A stretch of DNA of 64,000 bases from an uncultured Bacteroidaceae bacterium (lineage in GTDB: Bacteria > Bacteroidota > Bacteroidia > Bacteroidales > Bacteroidaceae), in contig CAKQRW010000005.1 in the NCBI GenBank assembly GCA_934271655.1, positions 21,794-85,793 on the forward strand, in the 5' to 3' direction. The notes under the pieces are model-generated. The model ran no database searches and was not told where the DNA came from. It worked only from the letters and a program-made list of their open reading frames with translations. A program made the translations under genes and the position numbers. Below are positions 27,289 to 34,971 of this stretch, in pieces. How positions within the stretch are numbered: the stretch's first letter is position 1; each line of letters opens with the position of its first letter.

Positions 27289-28113
27289 TCAGTCCTCGTC
27301 GGCTATGTCTTCGATGTCGTCTATGTCCTCAAGCTGTATGTTGTCCTCGTCGATGATGTCATCATCTATATCATCATCATCGTTGCCGTCGAGTCGCTTC
27401 AGCTCGTCGTCGTCCATATCCTCGTCGTCCTCTTCCTCTGGCAAGTCGACGTCGTCATAGTCGTCGCTGTCATCGTCTTTGTGCTTCTTTCTCCTGCCGT
27501 CTTCATCATCGTTGATGCTGTAGTCTATGCGCACTTTCTCCTCCTTTGGACGTGGCTTCAGGAAGATGCCCTCTATCCATGTGCCGCGCTCTATCTCCAG
27601 AGTCTCGTATCCGTCTTCCTTGCGGCGGTCGATGATGCCGCCTGGCTTGCGCATGGTCTTGGCTGGCATCACCGTGCAGTCTACGAAGAAGGCTGATTCG
27701 ATGATGTCCTGGATGGCGAGCGGCAGTCCCTTCCATCCTGTGCCCATGTTGTTGTTGATGAGGTTGAGCACTTCCCATGCTTCCAGATGCTGTATGTTTT
27801 CCAAAGTGAGGTCTGTGACCTTCTTTATGGGATGCTTGCGGATGGCTATGGCGTTGTTGCCATTCTCGTCTGGTGTGGAGAATACCTCATAGCCGATGCT
27901 CTCCAGCTTGTTGACCTGCTCTGTGTCCTCGCGCTTCAGGTATGCGATGTCGAACACTGTCTTGACAATGTTGGTGGCATGCTTCTCGATGTCAGCGTAT
28001 TCGTCTCTTCTTTTTTTGGCGTCAATAATCATCTGGCTCAGCTCTTGTGGGGATACTGTCCAGATGTTGCTCTTGGTGAGGTCATCAAGTGCAAGCTTTG
28101 TCTTGTGCTTCAT
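27289..28113 (-). CDS. Conserved-looking protein with a long acidic tail
   Basis: A 274-residue cytoplasmic protein with no recognised family. Residues 1-185 look globular and begin with a helix-rich region (residues 20-90, ELSQMIIDAKKRRDEYADIE). The last 90 residues are almost entirely Asp and Glu (for example DDDSDDYDDVDLPEEEDDED). The middle contains KHPIKKVTDL and WEVLNLINNNMGTGWKGLP. Acidic tails of this kind occur in nucleic-acid mimics, RNA polymerase-associated proteins and histone-like chaperones, but no motif decides between them. A minus-strand TATCTTTG box is at 28164-28171, about 50 bases upstream. No same-strand neighbour is close enough to be in an operon. Confidence 0.75.
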   Translation of the reverse strand: MKHKTKLALDDLTKSNIWTVSPQELSQMIIDAKKRRDEYADIEKHATNIVKTVFDIAYLKREDTEQVNKLESIGYEVFSTPDENGNNAIAIRKHPIKKVTDLTLENIQHLEAWEVLNLINNNMGTGWKGLPLAIQDIIESAFFVDCTVMPAKTMRKPGGIIDRRKEDGYETLEIERGTWIEGIFLKPRPKEEKVRIDYSINDDEDGRRKKHKDDDSDDYDDVDLPEEEDDEDMDDDELKRLDGNDDDDIDDDIIDEDNIQLEDIDDIEDIADED

Positions 28114-28220
28114 ATTTTATCGGAAATTATGAATGTGTTTTTTCTTCTTCTTGAAATCGGGTGCAAAGATAGTAAAAAAAACTATACTATGTATGTGGTA
28201 ACATGAAAAAAATGGGGCAG

Positions 28221-28289
28221 AAAAAAATTGCTTATCTCACGACAAGCAATCCTTACTAACCTTAAAATAAATCTAATACCATGAAAAAC
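28221..28289 (-). ncRNA. Probable 65-70-nt small RNA
   Basis: A complete small transcription unit on the minus strand: a consensus promoter (28296-28326), then about 40 nt, then a perfect-looking terminator. The stem ATTGCTTGTC / GATAAGCAAT (28227-28250) has a GTGA tetraloop and is followed by seven T's (28220-28227 region). No ORF of useful size fits inside. The unit resembles short terminator-ended paralogous sRNAs that I recall from Bacteroides, but that is memory, not a search. An alternative is an attenuated leader of the acidic-tail gene at 27289-28113. Confidence 0.55.
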
Positions 28290-28295
28290 ACGGTG

Positions 28296-28326
28296 CAAAG
28301 ATATGATTTTGTTTGTTTGTGTCAAA
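28296..28326 (-). promoter_or_regulatory. Promoter of the small RNA
   Basis: On the minus strand TTTG (28323-28326), a 19-base spacer and TATCTTTG (28296-28303) match the consensus exactly. The start should be near 28289. Confidence 0.75.
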
Positions 28327-28526
28327 ATAATATTGTGTTTAATGTGTCAGGTTTAACCATGTTTAACCAAAAAAAACTTGAAGTGGACGCACTTTTGCTT
28401 TTTTTTGCTGGGCAACATGGCAGTCTGATGGCATTGGAGTTAACTGTTTGTGTCCGTCACACTTGGCTGTTATGTTGGCTGCGCATGGCTGGCTTTTCAG
28501 CCCGACATCCCATATTTCAGTCATTG

Positions 28527-29216
28527 TCAAGGTTGGATGCCACAGGAAATGTCCGCGGTCCCGTTGTTGTTGCAGAGCGAAGAATTGTCCGCTTGACAAT
28601 CTCCTTGCTTCGAAATGTCCGCGGTCCCGTTGTTGCTGCAGCCAGTCCTCATGCTGAATTCACATCCGCAATACAGCTGGTTGTAGAAGTCGTATTGCTT
28701 CAGCAGCGTGTTGCGCCTCTCGTAGAGTCCGCCCTTGCGCCAGTTTTGTGCCCAGAATAGCGTGCCTGGCACGTCGGCTTGCGCTTGGAGTCCAGCTTCG
28801 TTGATCTGCTCCAGGTTCTTCCATCGCGACGAGGCCAATGTAGTGGCGAAGACCTTGATGCCAAGTTGGGCCGCCTGCATGGCGGTGGCTGTCAGTCTGA
28901 TGCGGAAGCACTTTGAGCACCTTGAGCCTCGCTCCGGCTCGGCCTCAAGTCCTTTTATCTGGCTCAGCCAAAGGTCGTGGTCGTAGTCTCCGTCAATCCA
29001 GTGTATGCCCAGCGTGTTGGCGTGCCGCTGGCTCTCCGCCTTGCGTATGTTGTATTCTTCAAGAGGGAAGATGTTGGGGTTGTAGTAGAATATGACAGGC
29101 GTTATCTCATGCTCTGTGAGCCATTCGACGATGGCCGATGAGCACGGGGCGCAACAAGCATGGAGCAGCACCTTGTCTGCTCCGTCTGGTATGATGATGG
29201 CTGGCTTTTTTTTCAT
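28527..29216 (-). CDS. queH: Epoxyqueuosine reductase QueH, with a repeat-derived tail
   Basis: QueH (DUF208) reduces epoxyqueuosine to queuosine in tRNA, a non-orthologous replacement for QueG. ATG 29216 (MKKKPAIIIPDGADKVLLHA) is preferred over an upstream ATG (29309) that would prepend a low-quality, repeat-containing segment. Family Cys motifs are present: CCAPCSS (near residue 20), CSKCF (near 106) and YCGCEF near 185. The QueH domain ends near residue 192. The last roughly 37 residues are a 22-residue unit repeated (SNNGTADIS and NNNGTADIS), produced by a 66-base DNA duplication, and are not part of the family. Confidence 0.9.
   Translation of the reverse strand: MKKKPAIIIPDGADKVLLHACCAPCSSAIVEWLTEHEITPVIFYYNPNIFPLEEYNIRKAESQRHANTLGIHWIDGDYDHDLWLSQIKGLEAEPERGSRCSKCFRIRLTATAMQAAQLGIKVFATTLASSRWKNLEQINEAGLQAQADVPGTLFWAQNWRKGGLYERRNTLLKQYDFYNQLYCGCEFSMRTGCSNNGTADISKQGDCQADNSSLCNNNGTADISCGIQP
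28546..28641 (-). repeat. 30-base direct repeat, 66 bases apart, in the 3' end of queH
   Basis: GAAATGTCCGCGGTCCCGTT plus ten more bases occurs at 28546-28575 and 28612-28641 with one mismatch. The 66-base period is 22 codons, so the duplication stays in frame. Confidence 0.85.
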
Positions 29217-29230
29217 GATATGGCCTTGAA

Positions 29231-29272
29231 AAATGATGAATCCATTTAGGGAAATGATGAATCCATTCAGGA
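29231..29272 (-). repeat. Two 21-base tandem repeats upstream of queH
   Basis: AAATGATGAATCCATTTAGG and a near copy occupy 29231-29251 and 29252-29272, just upstream of the queH start. Confidence 0.75.
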
Positions 29273-29375
29273 AGAGTGTGAGTGGAGAAAGGAAACAGGG
29301 AGGCCGCATGTCATGTGTAGGTGCTCAAACATGCGTGTGCGGTCTCCCGATTTCCCTTTGTGCGCTATGCGCATC

Positions 29376-29476
29376 TGTCCGACTGTGCACACCTATTCGA
29401 CATAGAGTGTGAGATTGTGCGTTGTGCGCAAACGACTTGATGAATGTCCGACTGTGCACGCCTATTCGACATAGAG
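29376..29476 (-). repeat. Duplication of the 3' end of rlmI
   Basis: A 32-base unit (29376-29407 and 29445-29476, one mismatch) containing CCTATTCGACATAGAG. The second copy includes the last codons and stop of rlmI; the first lies 69 bases beyond the gene. Confidence 0.85.
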
Positions 29477-30637
29477 CACGAGTCCTTTCAGATACTCTCC
29501 CTCCGGGTGGTAGATGTTGATAGGGTGGTCGGCAGGCTGGTGCAGCTGGTGAAGGATGCGCACCTTCCTCTTGGCCGAGGCGGCAGCTGTGAAGACGGCT
29601 GTGCGGAACTGGTCTTTGTTGACGGCCTGCGAGCAACTGAAAGTGAACAATATGCCTCCTGGCTGAATCTTCTCAAACGCCTTCTTGTTCAGACGAGTGT
29701 AGCCTTTCAGCGCATTGCGCAGGGCATCCTTGTGCTTGGCAAATGCAGGAGGGTCGAGCACGATGAGGTCGTATGGCGTGTCCATGTTGTCAAGAAACTT
29801 GAAGGCATCTTCCGCAAAGGCCTTGTGTCGGTCGTCGTTGGGGAAGTTGAGGGCTATGTTGGCGTTGGTCAGGTCGATAGCCTTCTGCGACGAATCGACA
29901 GAGTGCACCAGTTCAGCCCCGCCTCTCATGGCATAGAAAGAGAATCCTCCTGTGTAGCAGAACATGTTGAGCACCTTTCTTCCCTGCGAGTATTGCTGCA
30001 GCAGTCGGCGGTTGTCTCTCTGGTCAACAAAGAATCCGGTCTTCTGTCCCTTGAGCCAGTCGACATGAAACTTCATGCCGTTCTCTATGGCTATGTCGTT
30101 GGCGTCGCCTCCGAGCAGGAACCCATTCTCCTGCTCGATGTCGGCCTTGTATGGCAGCGTAGTCTCTGACTTGTAGTAAATGTTCTGTATGTCGTCGCCC
30201 ATCACCTTCTTCAGGGCGCTGGCTATCATCATCCTGTCGGTGTGCATGCCCACAGAGTGCGCCTGCATCACGGCTGTGGCTCCATAGATGTCTATGACCA
30301 GGCCAGGCAGGTTGTCGCCCTCGCCGTGCACGAGTCGGTAGGTGTTGTTGTTGCTGTTGATCACGCCTATGCACTTTCTCACATCCTTGGCTATGGCAAG
30401 CCGCTTCTCGTAGAAAGCCTGGTCGATGGTCTCGCCGTCGAAGGAAAGCACGCGCACCATGATGCTGCCTATCTGGAAATGGCCCGTGGCGATGTATTCG
30501 TTCTCATTCGTGAAGACCATTACAGTCTCTCCCTCTTGCGGCTCCTCGCTCATGCTCTGTATGGCTCCGGAGAATATCCATGGATGAAAGCGGCGAAGCG
30601 AGTCTTCTTTGCCTCTTTTCAGAAATATACTTTTCAT
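29462..30637 (-). CDS. rlmI: 23S rRNA (cytosine-1962-C5)-methyltransferase RlmI-like
   Basis: Class I SAM-dependent RNA methyltransferase of 391 residues. The N-terminal PUA-like domain begins RRFHPWIFSGAI (near residue 15), then a small EEHD-type domain, then the methyltransferase fold: GFFVDQRDNRR (near 195), SAM-binding VLNMFCYTGGFSFYA (near 215), motif IV LDPPAFAKHK (near 283) and motif VI FTFSCSQAVN (near 337) with the catalytic Cys in SCS. In E. coli the enzyme makes m5C1962 of 23S rRNA. It lies in a minus-strand run with the exonuclease gene 54 bases upstream. Confidence 0.9.
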   Translation of the reverse strand: MKSIFLKRGKEDSLRRFHPWIFSGAIQSMSEEPQEGETVMVFTNENEYIATGHFQIGSIMVRVLSFDGETIDQAFYEKRLAIAKDVRKCIGVINSNNNTYRLVHGEGDNLPGLVIDIYGATAVMQAHSVGMHTDRMMIASALKKVMGDDIQNIYYKSETTLPYKADIEQENGFLLGGDANDIAIENGMKFHVDWLKGQKTGFFVDQRDNRRLLQQYSQGRKVLNMFCYTGGFSFYAMRGGAELVHSVDSSQKAIDLTNANIALNFPNDDRHKAFAEDAFKFLDNMDTPYDLIVLDPPAFAKHKDALRNALKGYTRLNKKAFEKIQPGGILFTFSCSQAVNKDQFRTAVFTAAASAKRKVRILHQLHQPADHPINIYHPEGEYLKGLVLYVE

Positions 30638-30691
30638 GTCTCTTTGATTATTAAGTAGGTTTTCAAAATTTTCAGTCCCGGCATGCCTCTG

Positions 30692-31333
30692 TCATGCATT
30701 CTTCTCTACAGGCTCAGGCACAGGGGCGTATTCGATCACGTAGTCGTTGTCGCGCTTCATGCGCAGCACCTCCTCATGTATCTTTATGCACGCCCATGCG
30801 TCGGTGGCGGCATACATCTGCTGCGCCTCGCTCAGGACATCAGCCTCCCAGTTGGACAATTGCTGGTTCTTCGCTATCTTCTCTCCGAAGATGTTGGCGT
30901 AGATCTTCTGCAGGCTCATGTCGGCTATGCCTATCTCTTTCACCTCCTGCTGCAGCTCGATGTAGGCTTGTGGAGTGAATGCGTGGCGCTGGGCCAGGCT
31001 CCTGAAGTCATCGTGGAGCGACAGCCCCACCTTTGTGACGTTGGTGTCTTCCAGAAAGCGTACGATTGGCTCAGTCAGTCCTGTCATGTTCAGACGTATG
31101 AGAAAGCAGGTGTCGCTGGTGGACAGCTGTAGCAGGGCCACCTGGTGCCGCCCTCCCTTCTTGAAGCAAGGGCGTGTCTCTGTGTCCATGCCCACCAGCT
31201 TCTGCCTCATCAGGTAGGCTACAGCCTTCTCGGTGTCAGCTTCTGTGTAGATGACTATTATCCTTCCTGGAAACGTGGCTCTCGGCAGCGTCTGTATCAG
31301 GGCTTTGTCATATTTGTCGTGGATGGTCTTCAT
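30692..31333 (-). CDS. RNase D-like 3'-5' exonuclease domain protein
   Basis: A 213-residue DEDDy exonuclease (DNA_pol_A_exo1 / RNase D superfamily): D-x-E in VGMDTETRP (near residue 44), VGLSLHDDFRSL (near 98) and Y-x3-D in MYAATDAWACIKIHEE (near 173). It probably trims structured RNA or DNA ends; there is no HRDC domain. Two in-frame ATGs (31378 and 31333) lie in copies of one 22-base repeat, so the start has been duplicated. 31333 (MKTIHDKYDKAL) is preferred because the additional 15 residues are repeat-derived. It is 54 bases upstream of rlmI and probably cotranscribed. Confidence 0.85.
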   Translation of the reverse strand: MKTIHDKYDKALIQTLPRATFPGRIIVIYTEADTEKAVAYLMRQKLVGMDTETRPCFKKGGRHQVALLQLSTSDTCFLIRLNMTGLTEPIVRFLEDTNVTKVGLSLHDDFRSLAQRHAFTPQAYIELQQEVKEIGIADMSLQKIYANIFGEKIAKNQQLSNWEADVLSEAQQMYAATDAWACIKIHEEVLRMKRDNDYVIEYAPVPEPVEKNA

Positions 31334-31380
31334 GTTTCGTTGTGGATGATATTCATGTTCGTTGTGGATGGTCTTCATGT
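31315..31380 (-). repeat. Three 22-base tandem repeats over the exonuclease start
   Basis: Copies at 31315-31336, 31337-31358 and 31359-31380 of TCGTTGTGGATGGTCTTCAT plus two bases. Two of the three supply an in-frame ATG for the exonuclease gene. Confidence 0.8.
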
Positions 31381-31433
31381 CTATCTGGACATTGGCAGGC
31401 CGTGCCGTGTTGCGAAGTAGGGGGAGGCTGTTG

Positions 31434-31988
31434 TCAGAGGTCGTCTTCCTCTTCCTCTGAATACCTCACCTCGTGCAGTGCTCTGAGCACATTCACCAGT
31501 TTCTGTCCCCATCCATACCTGAACTCCTCCTTCACCTCGGCTATGGCGTCCAGCATGTCCTCCTCGCTGGCTCCGTTCTTGTAGCGCATGGCGAAGTTCT
31601 TCATCTCCTGGTATATGTCGGCCAGGTTCTCGCTCACGGTGGCCAGTATAGGCGACTCGCTGTATTTCATGTCTTCGACAAACACGTCAAGATAGTCGTC
31701 TTTCTCTCCCATCGTGGCGGCGATGCCGCCCCGCACATAGTCGTAGTCGGCTTCTGTGACGAAGTCTTCTGTCCACCGTTCCTCCTGGAGAGTGGCAAAT
31801 TGCGGCAGTACGGCTGCCTTCAGATAGAGCAGGGGAAGTATTTTGGCTGTGACATCGGTAAACTCCTGGCGCGTCTTTTCTCTCGCCTGTTCTACGAATG
31901 CGCAGTATTCCACAGCCACAGTCACCAGCTCGATGACGTCTCGGCTGTACACGGGCTTATTGTTGTCTTTCTGAATGTTTTGTTCCAT
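31434..31988 (-). CDS. DUF5063-type protein
   Basis: A 184-residue soluble, helical, acidic protein of a family recognised as DUF5063. Features: VELVTVAVEYC-like first helix, VTAKILPLLYLKAAVLPQF (near residue 45), EEDMLDAIAEVKEEFRYGWG (near 142) and an acidic C-terminus (EEEEDDL). The role is unknown. It is the first gene of the minus-strand run DUF5063-exonuclease-rlmI; the gap of about 100 bases to the exonuclease holds the 22-base repeats. Confidence 0.8.
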   Translation of the reverse strand: MEQNIQKDNNKPVYSRDVIELVTVAVEYCAFVEQAREKTRQEFTDVTAKILPLLYLKAAVLPQFATLQEERWTEDFVTEADYDYVRGGIAATMGEKDDYLDVFVEDMKYSESPILATVSENLADIYQEMKNFAMRYKNGASEEDMLDAIAEVKEEFRYGWGQKLVNVLRALHEVRYSEEEEDDL

Positions 31989-32421
31989 AATGAGTGCGAA
32001 GTTACAATTTTTTCATGAACTATCAAAACATCATTATATATTATGTGGGTAAAAATGTGCTGACAAGTGTGTGCAGACGGGCAATTGTGGGTGAAAGAGC
32101 CGTTTTTGTTGGCAAAAGTGTTGCGCAATTGTTTGATAAGTGCTACCTTTGTGGAAAAATAAGCAGACGCTCATGGCATGCGTGTTTTTTTTGAGAGCTA
32201 TGCCGCGGTTCTCATGACTTGCCTCGCCCATGCCCTCTCATTAAGGTGCAGGCGGCAGATGGGCGTGAGGGGCGTGCTTGCATGCGCATGCAGCCGTCTC
32301 TTTTCATGTGTGCGGGATACAAGACAGTACGCGGGAGGAGCGTGCTTGCATGCATGTTGAAGGCGACCCTGCTTTGTGCTATGAAATGATTTTAGAACAT
32401 CTACTTAAAATATAATGCATT
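31989..32421. other. Intergenic region between divergent DUF5063 and rmlC
   Basis: No gene is supported. A plus-strand TACCTTTG (32144-32151) is a good -7 element but is 270 bases before rmlC and has only GTTG at the -33 position. Around 32270-32355 the motif CGTGCTTGCATGC occurs twice, the first time next to a GCATGCGCATGC palindrome. Nothing else was seen. Confidence 0.5.
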
Positions 32422-32994
32422 ATGGAAGTGATAAAGACTGAGATAGATGGTGTGGTCATCATAGAGCCACGCATCTTTAAGGATGCTCGCGGATACTTCT
32501 TCGAGAGTTTCAGCCAAAGAGAATTCGACGAGAAGGTAAGGCACATCGACTTTTGCCAGGACAATGAGAGCATGAGCTCTTATGGTGTGATGCGAGGTCT
32601 GCATTTCCAGCGTCCGCCGTTCACGCAGAGCAAGCTTGTGAGGTGTGTCAAGGGCGCTGTGCTTGATGTGGCTGTCGATATACGCAAAGGCTCTCCCACA
32701 TACGGCAAGCATGTGGCTGTGGAGCTGACAGAGGACAACCACCGCCAGTTTTTCGTGCCACGCGGCTTCGCCCACGGTTTTGCCGTGCTCAGCGAGACGG
32801 CCGTGTTCCAGTACAAGTGCGACAATTTCTATCATCCCGAGGCCGATGGCGGCATATCCATCCTGGATGGCAGTCTTGGCATCGACTGGAAGATTCCTAC
32901 AGACAAGGCTATCCTTTCTGAAAAGGACACAAAGCATCAGATGCTGGCCGACTTTGACAGTCCGTTCGACATCAATGTAGATCTCTATGAGTGA
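32422..32994 (+). CDS. rfbC: dTDP-4-dehydrorhamnose 3,5-epimerase
   Basis: RmlC: epimerises dTDP-4-keto-6-deoxyglucose on the way to dTDP-L-rhamnose for surface polysaccharides. The 190 residues match the family in length. The catalytic His lies in VMRGLHFQRPPFTQSKLVRC (near residue 62), and the cupin core continues with GAVLDVAVDIRKGSPTYGK (near 80), RGFAHGFAVL (near 114) and the Tyr-rich strand VFQYKCDNFYHPEADGG (near 130). The other rml genes are not adjacent, so this copy is isolated. An A+T-rich stretch precedes the ATG. A long purine/pyrimidine inverted repeat follows about 165 bases after the stop. Confidence 0.93.
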   Translation: MEVIKTEIDGVVIIEPRIFKDARGYFFESFSQREFDEKVRHIDFCQDNESMSSYGVMRGLHFQRPPFTQSKLVRCVKGAVLDVAVDIRKGSPTYGKHVAVELTEDNHRQFFVPRGFAHGFAVLSETAVFQYKCDNFYHPEADGGISILDGSLGIDWKIPTDKAILSEKDTKHQMLADFDSPFDINVDLYE

Positions 32995-33160
32995 TGTGCG
33001 CTGGCGTGCTGCTGGCGGCAGATAAAAAAGGGTGGCGTGTCTGGTGACTTGCCAAAGCCACACCTGTTCTTTCTTGCCATACATGCTGAATGCGATAGCC
33101 ACTGTAAGAGTTGGCTGAGGACACGGGAATGGTGCTGCAAGGCATGCGCTAACCTTGTAG

Positions 33161-33352
33161 AAAAGGACAAAAAGGACAAAAAGGACAAAAGGACAAAAGG
33201 ACAAAATGTAGTAAAACTACATAAAATAGGTGATTTTTATAAATCTAACAAGGAATTGTCATATGTCCTTTTGTCCTTTTTGTCCTTTTGTCCTTTTGCC
33301 CTTCTGTCCTTTTGTCCTTTTTGTCCTTTTGCCCCTTTTGTCCTTTTTGTTT
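33161..33352 (+). repeat. Low-complexity inverted repeat of GGACAAAA / TTTTGTCC units
   Basis: Five GGACAAAA-type units (33161-33206) on the left are mirrored by about nine TTTTGTCC-type units (33264-33352) on the right. Between them sits a perfect small hairpin ATGTAGT-AAA-ACTACAT (33206-33222). Transcribed, it could form a very long stem. Plus-strand frames here translate to KKDKKDK and CPFCPF runs and are not genes. Confidence 0.85.
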
Positions 33353-33929
33353 CATACCCTTCCTTCTGTCCCTTTGTTCTTTCTTGTTTTGTCTTATCTT
33401 TCCTTTTTGTCTCATTCATTCCTTTTGCCCCATCCTGTACCTGACGTACCCTTATCCTATGCTTTACGTGTCCTTATCCTAAGGTTTGTGCATCGTCATC
33501 CTAAGGCTTACGCATTGTTGTTTTTACAATAGAGTTGCCACAGCCCGGCCAAATGTGATGTCCGTATCGACTGGGAACGTGTCGACACGACTCTTCTGTT
33601 GTTTTATATGTGCTGGAAACGTGCTAAGTGTGTGCATCAAATATTGTAAAGTGTGTGCATCAAATGATGTGAAGTGGTTGTCCATAATAATGCAAAGTGG
33701 GCATCCAAAATAATTATGAGAGACTATTAAAAGCGCATAGGCAGACTATTAAGAGGTTTTTTTTATAAAAAAAGCAAAAATGCTTTTCGCTAAAAGAAAA
33801 AAGTGCTATATTTGCCAAACATATCTTTTCATGCCAGATGAGAACGGCTATTGAGTGAGCCAGATGAGGATGGCGTAGGAGGGTAGTGAAAAAATAACAA
33901 TTAGAATAATCAAAAAAAATACCATCATC
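33353..33929. other. Repeat-rich spacer upstream of the CMD gene
   Basis: No gene is supported. 33430-33510 holds decayed copies of a TTATCCTAAGGTTTACG-like unit, and 33625-33665 two copies of AAGTGTGTGCATCAAAT. A TATATTTG -7 box (33807-33814) lies about 115 bases before the next gene, with only a poor -33 element (TTTT at 33784-33787). Confidence 0.55.
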
Positions 33930-34700
33930 ATGAAGGAAATAAAAATAAGTGACTATGCGCGTCAGCAGATAAGAAGGCTCTTTTCCCAGCGCAATACGGT
34001 CAACACCTTGAAGAAAGACCCTGAACTGACACAGCTGTTTGACAACTTCGCTTTTGACGAGGCGCTAAAGCTGACAGAGGGACCTGTGCTTGAGAAGACA
34101 AGGGCCATGTGCATCCTGGCCAGCACCATAGGCTGCAACGCTATGCGTCAGTTCAAGACCTATGTGGATGTCTGCCTCAATGTGGGCATCAAGCCGAGAG
34201 AGATACGCGAGGTGGTCTACCAGACGGTGCCTTATGTCGGATTCTCCAAGGTCATCGATTTCCTGCTTGAGATGAACCTGGCTTTCGAGGACAACGACAT
34301 CAAGTTGCCTCTCGACGACCAGAGCACCACCACTCCTGAGACACGCAAGGAGAAGGGACGTGAGTGGATAGACGGCATCTTCGGGGCAGGCACAGCCGAC
34401 AAGATGGAGAAGGAAGCGCCAGAAGGACAGGAGCACATTGTGGAGTTTATGGAAAGCTACTGCTTTGGCGACTTCTACACACGTAAGGGAATAGACATGC
34501 AGCACCGTGAGCTGGTCACATTCTGCCTGCTCGCCTCTATGGGTGTGGCCCAGCCGCAGCTTGAGATGCACGGCCACGGATGCCGCAACATGAACATCAG
34601 CAAGGATGAGATGGTGGCTGTGCTTACAGGCATGCTCCCATACATCGGTTTCCCTAAGACGCAGAATGCTCTCACAGCAGTGAACAAGGCGTATAAGTAG
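33930..34700 (+). CDS. Protein with two carboxymuconolactone decarboxylase-type domains
   Basis: A 256-residue protein with two AhpD/CMD-like helical domains. Domain 1 (about 35-120) contains ILASTIGCNAMRQFKTYVDV and VGFSKVIDFLLEMN; domain 2 (about 165-256) contains ELVTFCLLASMGVAQPQLEM, HGHGCRNMNISKDE and IGFPKTQNAL. The usual CxxC peroxidase pair of AhpD is absent in both: only one Cys is in the equivalent helix of domain 1. It is therefore more like the decarboxylase or uncharacterised branch. It is a single gene, followed by copy 2 of the long hairpin. Confidence 0.85.
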   Translation: MKEIKISDYARQQIRRLFSQRNTVNTLKKDPELTQLFDNFAFDEALKLTEGPVLEKTRAMCILASTIGCNAMRQFKTYVDVCLNVGIKPREIREVVYQTVPYVGFSKVIDFLLEMNLAFEDNDIKLPLDDQSTTTPETRKEKGREWIDGIFGAGTADKMEKEAPEGQEHIVEFMESYCFGDFYTRKGIDMQHRELVTFCLLASMGVAQPQLEMHGHGCRNMNISKDEMVAVLTGMLPYIGFPKTQNALTAVNKAYK

Positions 34701-34777
34701 AGGCTGGAAAGCACTGTGAGTTGCATGGCCTCTGGCAAGTGAGTTGACATCCGGGCTGTTTGCCCAATAAATAAGCT

Positions 34778-34837
34778 AAGTGCCCTGCAAAGGTAAAAGT
34801 TCTTGATCATTAAGACTTTTGCCTTTGCAGGGCACTT
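34778..34837. terminator. Long hairpin between convergent genes, copy 2
   Basis: The arms AAGTGCCCTGCAAAGGTAAA (continuing AGT) and the complementary strand ending in GCAGGGCACTT give a stem of about 23 bp with one mismatch. Sequence and position (between convergent CMD and HAD genes) copy 16511-16577. The loop is shorter here (about 14 bases). Confidence 0.75.
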
Positions 34838-34971
34838 AGTGTTCGTACAGACCTAAGGCACAGGCTTGAGCCATGTGCAAGTGGTGGGTAGGCCGATGTT
34901 CTCGGTTGGTGCTGTCTGGATAAAGAGTTAGCTGATTTGATATAGGCGGATTTGAGGTCTGTGGATTTGTC

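Noticed and set aside
28281..28760. Plus-strand ORF with an ATG just after a leader-like sequence
   Set aside because: It runs antisense through queH, and the leader-like sequence is better explained as the minus-strand promoter and terminator of a small RNA.
33037..33444. ORF encoding KKDKKDK and CPFCPF-type runs
   Set aside because: Translation of the low-complexity repeat; no sign of a protein.
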